From NCBI GenBank assembly GCA_035640475.1, contig DASQWC010000131.1:1-18735 (forward strand): DNA of 18,735 nucleotides. Reading direction: 5' to 3'. The stretch's first letter is position 1. Each line of letters begins with the position of its first letter. Shown one piece after another: positions 1-6,741 of the stretch. Under the pieces are notes generated by a model that had not been told where the DNA came from, did not search any database, and saw only the letters and a program-made list of their open reading frames with translations. Made by a program: the position numbers and the translations under genes. Source of the DNA: DASQWC01 sp035640475. Its GTDB lineage: Bacteria; Actinomycetota; JAICYB01.

Positions 1-96
1 CAGCTCCTCGGTCAGGTAGGACACGACGCGCTCGGTCCCGCCGTAGTACTTCGGCGGAACCGACTCGTACAGTGGCGCGACCTGTGCGATGCGCAT
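1..96 (-). CDS. Glycosyltransferase family 4 protein, N-terminal fragment (3' end outside window)
   Basis: Only the first 32 codons are in the window; the gene runs off the left edge. The visible protein starts MRIAQVAPLYESVPP and continues with YYGGTERVVSYL. This opening beta strand followed by a (Y/F)GGTERVV turn is the usual N-terminus of GT-B fold family 4 glycosyltransferases, which transfer sugars from nucleotide-sugar donors. The ATG is at 96-94 and has GGGAG a few bases upstream on the minus strand, which supports this start. The nitroreductase stop lies 12 bp upstream on the same strand, so the two genes are probably cotranscribed. Donor and acceptor cannot be judged from so short a piece. 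Confidence 0.75.
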   Translation of the reverse strand, partial: MRIAQVAPLYESVPPKYYGGTERVVSYLTEEL

Positions 97-108
97 TGTT
101 CTCCCGGT

Positions 109-714
109 CTACCACGTACCCCGATGGACGACTTCTTCGACCGGGCGGCGTCCCCGTTTCAGCGAGGGCGACGGCTCGTCGGGGGCCGGATAGCCGATGG
201 CAATGGCGCCGATAGGAGTGAAGCGCTCCGGAATTCCGTACGCGGCCCGGAAAGCCTCCGGACGGAAGATGCCGAAGAACAGGGCGCCGAGCCCCTCGTC
301 CACCGCCGTCAGGAGCATGAGAAGTGACGCGAACCCCGTGTCGATGTCCCAGTACGGGACCGGCCAGCGCGCTGCGTCCCGGTCGGTCCAGCCTTTGTCG
401 GGTTCGGCGTAGCGATCCAGATACGCGTCCCTGGACGACAGCGGAACGACGATGACGGGCGCGTTGAACAGTCCCTGCCAGCGGAAGTCGTCCCGCCGGT
501 CGTCCGGAAACGTCACGTCCCAGAAGCGCCGCGCATCTTTGCCCTGGAGCACCAGAAACTCCCAGCCTTGCGTGAAGCCCGCCGACGGCGCATGCAGCGC
601 GTTGCTCAGGATCCGCTCGACGATCTCCCTCGGGACCGGCTTGCTCGAGAAGTTCCGGACCATTCGCCGCCGTTTGACCACCTCTTGGAACTCCATTCCG
701 TTAGCATCGCGCAC
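109..714 (-). CDS. Nitroreductase family FMN-dependent oxidoreductase
   Basis: This is a protein of 201 aa from GTG at 714, or 195 aa from ATG at 696. The N-terminal RRRMVRNFSSKPV, the NALHAPSAGFTQGWEF segment and the later GLGALFFGIF segment are the FMN-binding blocks of the nitroreductase (NfsB/FRP-like) superfamily. Members bind FMN as homodimers and reduce nitro groups, quinones or enones with NAD(P)H. The substrate is unknown. ATG 696 fits the usual family start better (MEFQEVVKRRR), but neither candidate has a convincing ribosome binding site. The gene diverges from the amidase: the GTG starts of the two genes form the palindrome CACGTG at 712-717. A glycosyltransferase follows 12 bp downstream. 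Confidence 0.85.
   Translation of the reverse strand: MRDANGMEFQEVVKRRRMVRNFSSKPVPREIVERILSNALHAPSAGFTQGWEFLVLQGKDARRFWDVTFPDDRRDDFRWQGLFNAPVIVVPLSSRDAYLDRYAEPDKGWTDRDAARWPVPYWDIDTGFASLLMLLTAVDEGLGALFFGIFRPEAFRAAYGIPERFTPIGAIAIGYPAPDEPSPSLKRGRRPVEEVVHRGTW
702..707 (+). promoter_or_regulatory. Possible -10 hexamer for a leaderless amidase transcript
   Basis: TAGCAT fits the actinobacterial -10 form TANNNT and ends 7 bases before the GTG at 715, so transcription would start at or near the start codon. No Shine-Dalgarno sequence precedes the GTG, which agrees with a leaderless message. No good -35 box is visible; TTGACC at 674-679 is too far away (22-base spacer). The same hexamer occurs at 12411-12416 upstream of the aldo/keto reductase. 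Confidence 0.35.
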
Positions 715-2100
715 GTGACGGAGCCTTGGCTCGGCGACGCATGTTCGCTCGTCGACGCCATGCGCGCCGGTGAGCTCTCCCCGTCCGAAGCCCTGGACGC
801 TTGCCTCAAAGCCATCGAGAACTCCCAGCTGAACGCGTTCTCGTTCATCGACGCCGAGAGCGCGCGCGAGCGGGCGGCCACCGCCGACCCGCGCCTCCCG
901 TTCGGCGGCGTGCCGGTCGGGATCAAGGAGCTCGACCCGATCGAGGGATGGCCTTACGACGAGGCGTCACTTCTGTTCAAAGACCGCCGGGCGGAGTACA
1001 CATCGACCTGGGCGACGCGCTTGTTCGCCGCCGGCGCAAACCCGATCGGACTGTGCACGGCAAGTGAGTTCGGCGGCCTCAACGTCAGCGTGTCGAAGCT
1101 CAACGGCGTCACGGGGAACGCGTGGAACCCCGCCAAGACGGCCGGTGGATCGTCGGGCGGCAGCTCGGCGGCCGTGGCCGGCGGGCTCGTGCCGATCGCC
1201 AGCGGCGGCGACGGCGGCGGGTCGATCCGCATTCCCGCGGCATTCAACGGTCTGCTCGGAATGAAAGGATCGGCGGGCCGCATTCCCCGCGGCCCGCGCA
1301 CGGAGATCGCTCCGATGACCGTCGTTCTCGGATGCCAAGCCCGGTCGGTTCGGGACGCAGCGCGCTGGTACGACGTCTGCAGCGGTTACGACGCTCGGGA
1401 CCCCTACAGCCTCCCGAAGATCGACGGATGGGAGCGCGACCTCGGCACCCGCGAGCTCAGAGGACGAAAAGCGGCTATCGCTCCCGACCTGGGCTCGGCG
1501 GTCGTTCGTCCGGAGGTCGCACAAATCGTAGTTTCGGCCGGCGAGGCGCTGGCGAGGGACGCGGGACTCGAGCTCGTCGACATCCCGGTCAAGCTTCCGG
1601 ATCTCGGCGCGGAGTGGGCGATGGCGAATCTCGTCCAACTGCGCCACAGCCTCGGATCACTCTGGCCCGACCGCAAGGACGACCTCACCGACGAGATGGC
1701 GTTCGGCCTGACGCTGGCGGAGCAGGTGTACAACCTCGAGTTGGCCGGCCGCGTCGAGGCGCAGCGTACCGAAGCGAACGAGATGATGGCCGGGATCTTC
1801 GACGAGGTTGATTTCGTTATCAGCGCGACGAACCCCGACGTCGCGTATCCCGCTCACATCGCTATCAACCTGCGTGTCGGCGATGTTCAGACGACACCGC
1901 AGAACAACGGCGCACTCACGATCCCGGCGAACATCGTCGGCAATCCGGCCGTCTCGATCCCCGTGGGAACCTTGGACGGATTGCCCGTCGGCATGCAGGT
2001 CATCGGACGTCACCACGAAGACGCTTTGCTGTTCGATCTCGCGCTCGCCGTCGAGCGGGAGCGTCCATGGCCCCTCGTCGCGCCGGGAGCGCCCGTCTAG
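715..2100 (+). CDS. Amidase signature family hydrolase
   Basis: From the GTG at 715 the protein has 461 aa, a normal length for the amidase signature family, which hydrolyses carboxamides or small amide-linked compounds. The Ser-cisSer-Lys triad is visible: Lys71 in GVPVGIKE, Ser146 in AGGSSGGSSA and Ser170 in GGDGGGSIRIPA. The 24-residue spacing of the two serines matches that of FAAH. The open frame extends upstream to 568, but that part is antisense to the nitroreductase and has no family similarity, so I start at VTEPWLGDACSL. A TANNNT hexamer just upstream suggests leaderless expression. GatA is unlikely because no gatB or gatC is nearby. The maleylpyruvate-isomerase-like gene follows 15 bp downstream. 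Substrate unknown. Confidence 0.88.
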   Translation: MTEPWLGDACSLVDAMRAGELSPSEALDACLKAIENSQLNAFSFIDAESARERAATADPRLPFGGVPVGIKELDPIEGWPYDEASLLFKDRRAEYTSTWATRLFAAGANPIGLCTASEFGGLNVSVSKLNGVTGNAWNPAKTAGGSSGGSSAAVAGGLVPIASGGDGGGSIRIPAAFNGLLGMKGSAGRIPRGPRTEIAPMTVVLGCQARSVRDAARWYDVCSGYDARDPYSLPKIDGWERDLGTRELRGRKAAIAPDLGSAVVRPEVAQIVVSAGEALARDAGLELVDIPVKLPDLGAEWAMANLVQLRHSLGSLWPDRKDDLTDEMAFGLTLAEQVYNLELAGRVEAQRTEANEMMAGIFDEVDFVISATNPDVAYPAHIAINLRVGDVQTTPQNNGALTIPANIVGNPAVSIPVGTLDGLPVGMQVIGRHHEDALLFDLALAVERERPWPLVAPGAPV

Positions 2101-2115
2101 CGAGAAGGAGGAACC

Positions 2116-2814
2116 GTGGTCGACACGTCCGACGTCAACGACATCGATCCGTTCGAGCTCATGGATGCGGAGTCGGAGCGCCTCTACACATTCTTCTCTT
2201 CACTGACCGACGACGAGTGGCTGCCCGACACGCGTTGCGAGGGCTGGCGCCGGCGCGAGATCGTCTCTCACCTCGCCGGCGGCGATACCTATCACACGGC
2301 ATGCCTCGACGACACGATCGCCGAGCTCTTCGCGGAGGGCGCGCGAAACGGCACGACCGACGGCGACTCCTTCAACGCGTGGATGGTGAGCAAGCGAGCA
2401 GACCGCTCGGCCCAGGACGTTCTCGAGGAGTGGTGGAAGCTCAACAGCGACGTCCGGAAGCGCATGCGCGAACGCGGACGCGACGCATCGATGTCGAGCT
2501 CGGTCGGTCCGTATCCGGTGGGCCTGATGGGCTTTCATCTCGCGAGCGAGTACGCAACCCACTACGACGACATGGACGGCCCGATTACGGATGACGAGCG
2601 TGAAGCCCGGACGGCCTGGCGCGACAAGGTGAGCCGCTTTGCCCTCAAGGAGGCCCAGAAAGAGGTCGAGGTCGAGGAACGCGGAGACGAGTACGTCGTC
2701 CGTGCCGGCGACAAGGAGGCGAAGCTCAGCCGCGCCGAGTTCGTCGAAGCCGTGACGGCACGGCTGAAGACGATCGATCTCGAGCTACAACAGGCGTTGC
2801 GGGCCCTCGCCTAG
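2116..2814 (+). CDS. Maleylpyruvate isomerase / DinB-like family protein (mycothiol-dependent type)
   Basis: This 232-aa protein starts at a GTG with a strong ribosome binding site, AAGGAGG at 2105-2111. The N-terminal block CEGWRRREIVSHLAGG is typical of the MDMPI N-terminal domain. His52, Glu145 and His149 (EYATH) match the His/ExxxH zinc triad of the mycothiol-dependent maleylpyruvate isomerase family. Known members isomerise maleylpyruvate or transfer mycothiol to electrophiles, which suits a neighbourhood of oxidative catabolism. The last 70 residues are charged and probably form the small C-terminal domain seen in the family. It probably shares a transcript with the amidase 15 bp upstream. 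The exact reaction is uncertain because the family is broad and mostly uncharacterised. Confidence 0.78.
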   Translation: MVDTSDVNDIDPFELMDAESERLYTFFSSLTDDEWLPDTRCEGWRRREIVSHLAGGDTYHTACLDDTIAELFAEGARNGTTDGDSFNAWMVSKRADRSAQDVLEEWWKLNSDVRKRMRERGRDASMSSSVGPYPVGLMGFHLASEYATHYDDMDGPITDDEREARTAWRDKVSRFALKEAQKEVEVEERGDEYVVRAGDKEAKLSRAEFVEAVTARLKTIDLELQQALRALA

Positions 2815-2816
2815 CT

Positions 2817-2880
2817 CCAGTTCGAGGGAGTCGCTAGCGCTCCATCCAGTTTCGAGGGAGTCGCTAGCGCTCCATCCAGT
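2817..2880. repeat. Two tandem copies of a 30-bp hairpin repeat
   Basis: Bases 2821-2850 and 2851-2880 are identical. Each copy contains GGAGTCGCTAGCGCTCC (2827-2843 and 2857-2873), which can fold as GGAG-T-CG, loop CTAG, CG-CTCC: a 6-bp stem with one bulged T. A related single copy lies at 6702-6732. The array sits between the convergent maleylpyruvate-isomerase-like gene (stop at 2814) and the crotonase (stop TAG at 2866-2864). The second copy supplies the last codons and the stop of the crotonase. It may act as a bidirectional transcription terminator or be a small REP-like element. No U-tract follows the stem, so classical intrinsic termination is doubtful. Confidence 0.9.
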
Positions 2881-3694
2881 CTTTCGGCAGTACCTCGTAA
2901 TCGTCGGGCAGCGGCTCGAAAGCCGGCTCCCGCCGCTGCACGAAGCTCTGCACGCCCTCCCTGAAGTCCGGGAACGCGAACGACCGCACCATGAGCTCGT
3001 TGGCTTCCTTCACCGACGGCGCGAGCTCCATGTTCCAGTGCCGGTAGACCTCGGCCTTGATCGTCGCCATCGACTTCGGCGAGCAGTTCTTGATGAGGTC
3101 GGTGGCGTACGAACGCGTGCGCTCGATGAGCTCGTCGGGCGCGTAGACCTTGTTCACGACGCCGAGCTCCAGCGCCTCCTCGGCCAGGAATACCCGGCCC
3201 GAGTACAGAAGATCGAGCGCAACAGCATGTCCGACGAGCCTGGGCAAAGCCCACGAGCTTCCGTGCTCGGCGATGAGGCCGCGACGAACGAACGCTGTCG
3301 TGAACTTGGCCCCCATCGCTGCGAAACGCAGATCGCACATCAAGGCCGCGCACAAGCCGATTCCCGCGCACGGTCCGTTGATTGCCGCGATGATCGGCTT
3401 CGGAATCGTCGTCGGGAACCAAATGGGCCGGTCGCGGCCCGTGGCGTCCTCAGCCGTGTCGTCGCCCTGGCCTTGGAGATTGTCCATGTCGGCGCCGGCA
3501 CACCAGCCGCGGCCCGCGCCGGTGACGACGATCACGCGGACGTCCTGGTCGGAACCCGCTTCTTCGAGGAGCTCGTAGTAGCGACGAGCCAGCGCACCGG
3601 TCCACGCGTTCAAGCGGTCGGGGCGGTTGAGCGTTAGCGTCGCGATTCCGTCGGATACGTCGTACAGGACGACGTCGGTCTTCACGTCGGTCAT
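2864..3694 (-). CDS. Enoyl-CoA hydratase/isomerase (crotonase) family protein
   Basis: The protein has 276 aa and starts at ATG 3694 with an excellent ribosome binding site (TAAGGAGGAAG on the minus strand). Crotonase-fold landmarks are clear: GRGWCAGADMDN (about 62-72) and AAINGPCAGIGLCAA (about 103-117) form the acyl-CoA oxyanion hole, and LPRLVG (150-155) follows. Crotonases act on acyl-CoA thioesters. In an ungapped alignment by eye to rat mitochondrial enoyl-CoA hydratase, catalytic Glu144 corresponds to Phe135 and Glu164 to Asp161, so simple hydratase activity is doubtful; Glu143 in IAEHG may serve instead. The gene diverges from a P450 across 77 bp. Its last codons (KDWMER) and stop lie inside the second hairpin repeat. 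Confidence 0.87.
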   Translation of the reverse strand: MTDVKTDVVLYDVSDGIATLTLNRPDRLNAWTGALARRYYELLEEAGSDQDVRVIVVTGAGRGWCAGADMDNLQGQGDDTAEDATGRDRPIWFPTTIPKPIIAAINGPCAGIGLCAALMCDLRFAAMGAKFTTAFVRRGLIAEHGSSWALPRLVGHAVALDLLYSGRVFLAEEALELGVVNKVYAPDELIERTRSYATDLIKNCSPKSMATIKAEVYRHWNMELAPSVKEANELMVRSFAFPDFREGVQSFVQRREPAFEPLPDDYEVLPKDWMER

Positions 3695-3771
3695 GACTTC
3701 CTCCTTAGGCCTGATGCGGGACCGGCCCAGCCTCGGGCATCATCGAACCGAGGGTCAACCGGAGAAGGACG
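3695..3771. promoter_or_regulatory. Divergent promoter region between crotonase and P450, with a 6-bp inverted repeat
   Basis: This 77-bp gap must hold the promoters of both divergent genes, and both ribosome binding sites are at its edges (minus-strand AAGGAGG near 3700; GGAGAAGGA at 3761-3769). A perfect inverted repeat, CCTCGG at 3731-3736 and CCGAGG at 3748-3753 with 11 bases between, lies near the centre and could be an operator. Short GC-rich arms like these also arise by chance. I could not identify convincing -35 and -10 boxes. Confidence 0.4.
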
Positions 3772-5013
3772 ATGTCGACGACGCCTGAGCACGTGGCAGT
3801 TACCGATGTTCCTCTCTCACCGGTGATCGCCGAGGTCGTGAAGAACCGCGCCGACCCGTACACGCTGTATCGCCACTATCGCGAGACCGACCCGATGAAC
3901 CGCGCCGACCCGGGGATCTGGACATTCACCCGATACCACGACATCCTGACGGTCCTTCGCGACGACCGATTCTCCGTCGACCCGCGCAACGTCACGGCCT
4001 TCGACGAGGTCCGGGCCTCCTCGGGTGAGGAGGACTCGTTTATTCAGAACGCGGCGGGACGGGTGCTGCTCTTCACGGACCCGCCCGACCACACGCGCCT
4101 GCGCACACTCGTCAACAAAGCGTTCACGCCTCGCACCGTTGAACGGCTTCGAGCTCACATCACGGAGCTCGTCGGCGGAATCCTCGACGACGTCGCCGGA
4201 GGCGGCGAGATGGACGTCATCGAGGACCTCGCGTATCCGCTCCCGGCACTCGTCATCTGCGAGCTCATGGGCGTGCCGACCTCCGATCGCGACATGTTCC
4301 GGGGCTGGTCGGGAGAGGTCGCGCCGGTGCTCGACCCATGGACGTCCAAGGAGGTCCTCGACAACGCCGTCGGGACCCTCGCGAAATTCCTCTTCTACTT
4401 CATGGACCTCGTGCAAAAGCGCCGGGACGATCCGCAGGACGATCTCGTCAGCGCGCTGCTGGCGGCCGAAGAGCAGGACGACAAGCTCACGGACGAGCAA
4501 TTGCTCGCGCTGTGCATCCTGGTCTTCATCGCCGGCCACGAGACGACACAGAACCTCATCGGCAACGGCCTCCTCGCGCTCCTGCGGCATCCCGATCAAC
4601 TGCGCAAGCTGCGGGAGAACCCGTCGTTGACCAAAGACGCGGTCGAGGAGCTCCTGCGCTACGACTCGCCGGTGCAGCTCACGGGACGTTCCCCGACGAC
4701 CGATATCGAAATCGCGGATGTCACGATCCCGAAGGGCGACCAGATCATTCTGCTGCTCGGTGCGGGCAATCGCGATCCCGCCGTCTTCGAGGATCCCGAC
4801 CGTCTCGATATCACGCGAGCGAAGACCTCTGTGCTGTCGTTTGGAGCCGGCGCGCATTTCTGCCTGGGCGCAGGCTTGGCCCGGCTCGAGGGCGCGATCG
4901 TTTTCAACGAGCTGCTCGCGCGCTTCCCGGGTCTCGAGCTGGCAATCGACGAGCCCGAGTACCGTGAAACACTGACGTTGCGCGGTCTCAAATCCCTACC
5001 GGTGAGGTTGTAG
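3772..5013 (+). CDS. Cytochrome P450 (bacterial soluble type)
   Basis: This is a complete 413-aa P450 with no membrane anchor. The I-helix oxygen-activation motif AGHETT is at 254-259, the K-helix ExxR is E293-L-L-R296, and the haem loop FGAGAHFCLG places the axial thiolate at Cys364. These enzymes hydroxylate or epoxidise small substrates using electrons from a ferredoxin; no ferredoxin or reductase gene is present here. The ATG at 3772 has GGAGAAGGA upstream. The gene ends TAG and the VOC gene begins at the very next base, so they are almost certainly coexpressed. It shares the identical stretch NLIGNGLLALLRHP with the P450 at the right end of the window, so the two are related paralogues. 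Substrate unknown. Confidence 0.95.
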   Translation: MSTTPEHVAVTDVPLSPVIAEVVKNRADPYTLYRHYRETDPMNRADPGIWTFTRYHDILTVLRDDRFSVDPRNVTAFDEVRASSGEEDSFIQNAAGRVLLFTDPPDHTRLRTLVNKAFTPRTVERLRAHITELVGGILDDVAGGGEMDVIEDLAYPLPALVICELMGVPTSDRDMFRGWSGEVAPVLDPWTSKEVLDNAVGTLAKFLFYFMDLVQKRRDDPQDDLVSALLAAEEQDDKLTDEQLLALCILVFIAGHETTQNLIGNGLLALLRHPDQLRKLRENPSLTKDAVEELLRYDSPVQLTGRSPTTDIEIADVTIPKGDQIILLLGAGNRDPAVFEDPDRLDITRAKTSVLSFGAGAHFCLGAGLARLEGAIVFNELLARFPGLELAIDEPEYRETLTLRGLKSLPVRL

Positions 5014-5862
5014 ATGCTGAAAACGATGGGTGGTGTCCTGCTTGCGGTTCGCGACGTCGATGAGGCCAAGAAGACGTTCGAAGCGCTCTTCGACACGAAG
5101 GAATTTGCTTCACAGCACAGCAACTTCCTGAACGCCGACATCACGCTGCTCCTCTGCGGCTCCGATTTCATCGGGCTGGCCTCACCGGCCGGCGACGGAG
5201 CAGTCGCGGAGCACCTCGATCGCTGGGGCGAGGGGCTGTTCGCAGCGATCTTCACGGCCGATGACGTCGCGGCCATCGGCGAGCGGGCCAGGGAGCGCAA
5301 CGTCGGTTTCGTCGAAGAGGGCAGTGTGCTCCATCTCGATCCGGCGTCGACCTTCGGACTCCGGATGCTCGTCGCACCGTACGAAGATCACGGATCGGCC
5401 GGGATCATCTCGTTCATCTACGAGGTCACGCACCTGGTGAAGGACTGGAAGGCCTCGAGCGACTACTTCACCGACCTGTTCGGGCTCGAGGGAGCCAAGT
5501 TCTCGCCGATCCGCAGCGACCAGTACGGCTACGAAGGCGTGCTTACGCTCTTCGACCCACCCGACAAGCTGGATCGCATCGAGGTCGTCTATCCCGGAGA
5601 CACCGAGAAAGCGATGGGCCGCTTCTTTCTCAAGCGCGGCGAGGGGCCGTACATGTTCTTCATGGAGACCAACGACATGCCCGGGCTCCGCAAGCGCCTG
5701 AAGGACGCCGGCGCGCGCTTCGCACCGGAAGAAGAGCCGGAACAGCCCAACAGCCTGTTCGTCCACCCATCATCGACGCACGGCGTGCTCATCGGGGTGA
5801 GTCCGCGCAACCTCGCGTGGGTGTGGTCCGGTCGACCGGAGCTTGCGCGCGCGCAAAGCTGA
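5014..5862 (+). CDS. Two-domain VOC (glyoxalase/bleomycin resistance fold) protein
   Basis: The 282-aa protein contains two VOC-type modules of about 125 aa (roughly 1-125 and 130-265). The second ends in VHPSSTHGVLIGVS, which resembles the IHPKSTGGVL segment of methylmalonyl-CoA epimerase-like proteins. Compared by eye with that family, most metal ligands are absent: the GLHH element is GLFA in the first module and GPYM in the second, and the last-strand Glu is not conserved. It may therefore bind a ligand without classical VOC metal catalysis. It starts directly after the P450 stop (TAGATG), implying translational coupling and a role linked to the P450 substrate or product, which is inference. 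Fpg follows after 3 bp. Confidence 0.78.
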   Translation: MLKTMGGVLLAVRDVDEAKKTFEALFDTKEFASQHSNFLNADITLLLCGSDFIGLASPAGDGAVAEHLDRWGEGLFAAIFTADDVAAIGERARERNVGFVEEGSVLHLDPASTFGLRMLVAPYEDHGSAGIISFIYEVTHLVKDWKASSDYFTDLFGLEGAKFSPIRSDQYGYEGVLTLFDPPDKLDRIEVVYPGDTEKAMGRFFLKRGEGPYMFFMETNDMPGLRKRLKDAGARFAPEEEPEQPNSLFVHPSSTHGVLIGVSPRNLAWVWSGRPELARAQS

Positions 5863-5865
5863 GCC

Positions 5866-6699
5866 GTGCCCGAACTTCCCGAGATGCAGGCGCTCGCCGA
5901 GCGCCTCGAGGTGTTCCTCGGCCGCTCGGCACTGAGCGGCTACGAGCCGCACCAATTCTCGGCCCTCAAGACGTTCTCGCCACCGCCGGAAGAGCTCGTC
6001 GGCCGAACGCTCGAGCAGATCGGCCGGCGCGGCAAGTACGTGCTCATGGACTTCGGTGGCCCGAGGCTCTGCTTCCATCTCTCACAGGGCGGACGCGTGG
6101 ACGTCGAGGAGCCGCCGAAGACGACCAGGCCCAAAGGCGCCGTCGTTCGATGGAAGTTTGAGGGACCAAAGGCCGTCCTCATCAAAGAGTTCGGGACCGA
6201 GCGCAAGGCCGGCTGGTGGGTGCTCCCGCCCGGCGAGGAGGGACCGCTCGACAAGCTCGGCCCGGAGCCCGACTCCGAAGCGTTCACGAAGTTCATACGT
6301 GAAGGCACCGATGGACGGCGCATTCACACGATCCTGCGCGATCAGCGAACCGTGGCCGGAATCGGACGCGGCTACACCGACGACGCCTTGCACGAAGCCA
6401 AGCTCTCGCCGTTCGCGTCGCTGAAGTCGCTCGACGGCGACGAGCGCGCGCGTCTGCTCTCGGCCATCGAGACCGTCTTGGCGAACGGGCTTACCGAAGA
6501 GCGAAAGCGGACCGGCGGTCTGCCGACCAAAGTCGGCGACCACTGGGTCGTCCATAAGAACCACGGACGTCCTTGCCCGCGTTGCGGCAACGATCTTCGG
6601 CGCGTTTCCTACGAGTCGCACGAAGTCACGTACTGTCCGGAGTGCCAGACCGGCGGCAAGATCCTCGCCGACCGCAGAATGTCGCGCTTGATTCGCTGA
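5866..6699 (+). CDS. Fpg/Nei family DNA glycosylase, variant subfamily
   Basis: The protein has 277 aa from GTG 5866. After Met removal it begins PELPEM, with the catalytic N-terminal Pro2 and Glu3 of the family; Lys57 is conserved in GRRGKYV. A zinc finger is formed by Cys237, Cys240, Cys257 and Cys260. Family members excise oxidised bases and cut the DNA by beta/delta-elimination. Two usual DNA-contacting residues are changed: the Asn of GIGN is Arg168 (GIGRGY), and the Arg before the last CxxC is His252. After the finger the chain continues with QTGGKILADRRMSRLIR, longer than in E. coli Fpg. These features suggest a distinct subfamily whose lesion preference cannot be read from sequence. 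It follows the VOC gene after 3 bp. Confidence 0.88.
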   Translation: MPELPEMQALAERLEVFLGRSALSGYEPHQFSALKTFSPPPEELVGRTLEQIGRRGKYVLMDFGGPRLCFHLSQGGRVDVEEPPKTTRPKGAVVRWKFEGPKAVLIKEFGTERKAGWWVLPPGEEGPLDKLGPEPDSEAFTKFIREGTDGRRIHTILRDQRTVAGIGRGYTDDALHEAKLSPFASLKSLDGDERARLLSAIETVLANGLTEERKRTGGLPTKVGDHWVVHKNHGRPCPRCGNDLRRVSYESHEVTYCPECQTGGKILADRRMSRLIR

Positions 6700-6701
6700 C
6701 G

Positions 6702-6732
6702 CCAGTTACAGGGAGTCGCTACGCTCCATCCT
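6702..6732. repeat. Third, diverged copy of the hairpin repeat
   Basis: This copy has core GGAGTCGCTACGCTCC at 6712-6727. It differs from the tandem copies at 2817-2880 by two bases upstream of the core and by one missing G inside the loop (CTA instead of CTAG); the GGAG-T-CG/CG-CTCC stem is intact. It fills most of the 42-bp gap between the Fpg-like gene and alkA, both on the plus strand, and could separate two transcription units or modulate readthrough. Confidence 0.85.
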
Positions 6733-6741
6733 GAAAAGCCA

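Noticed and set aside
2821..2880. Possible CRISPR array from identical 30-bp repeats
   Set aside because: The copies are directly adjacent with no spacers, only two exist here, and no cas gene is present.
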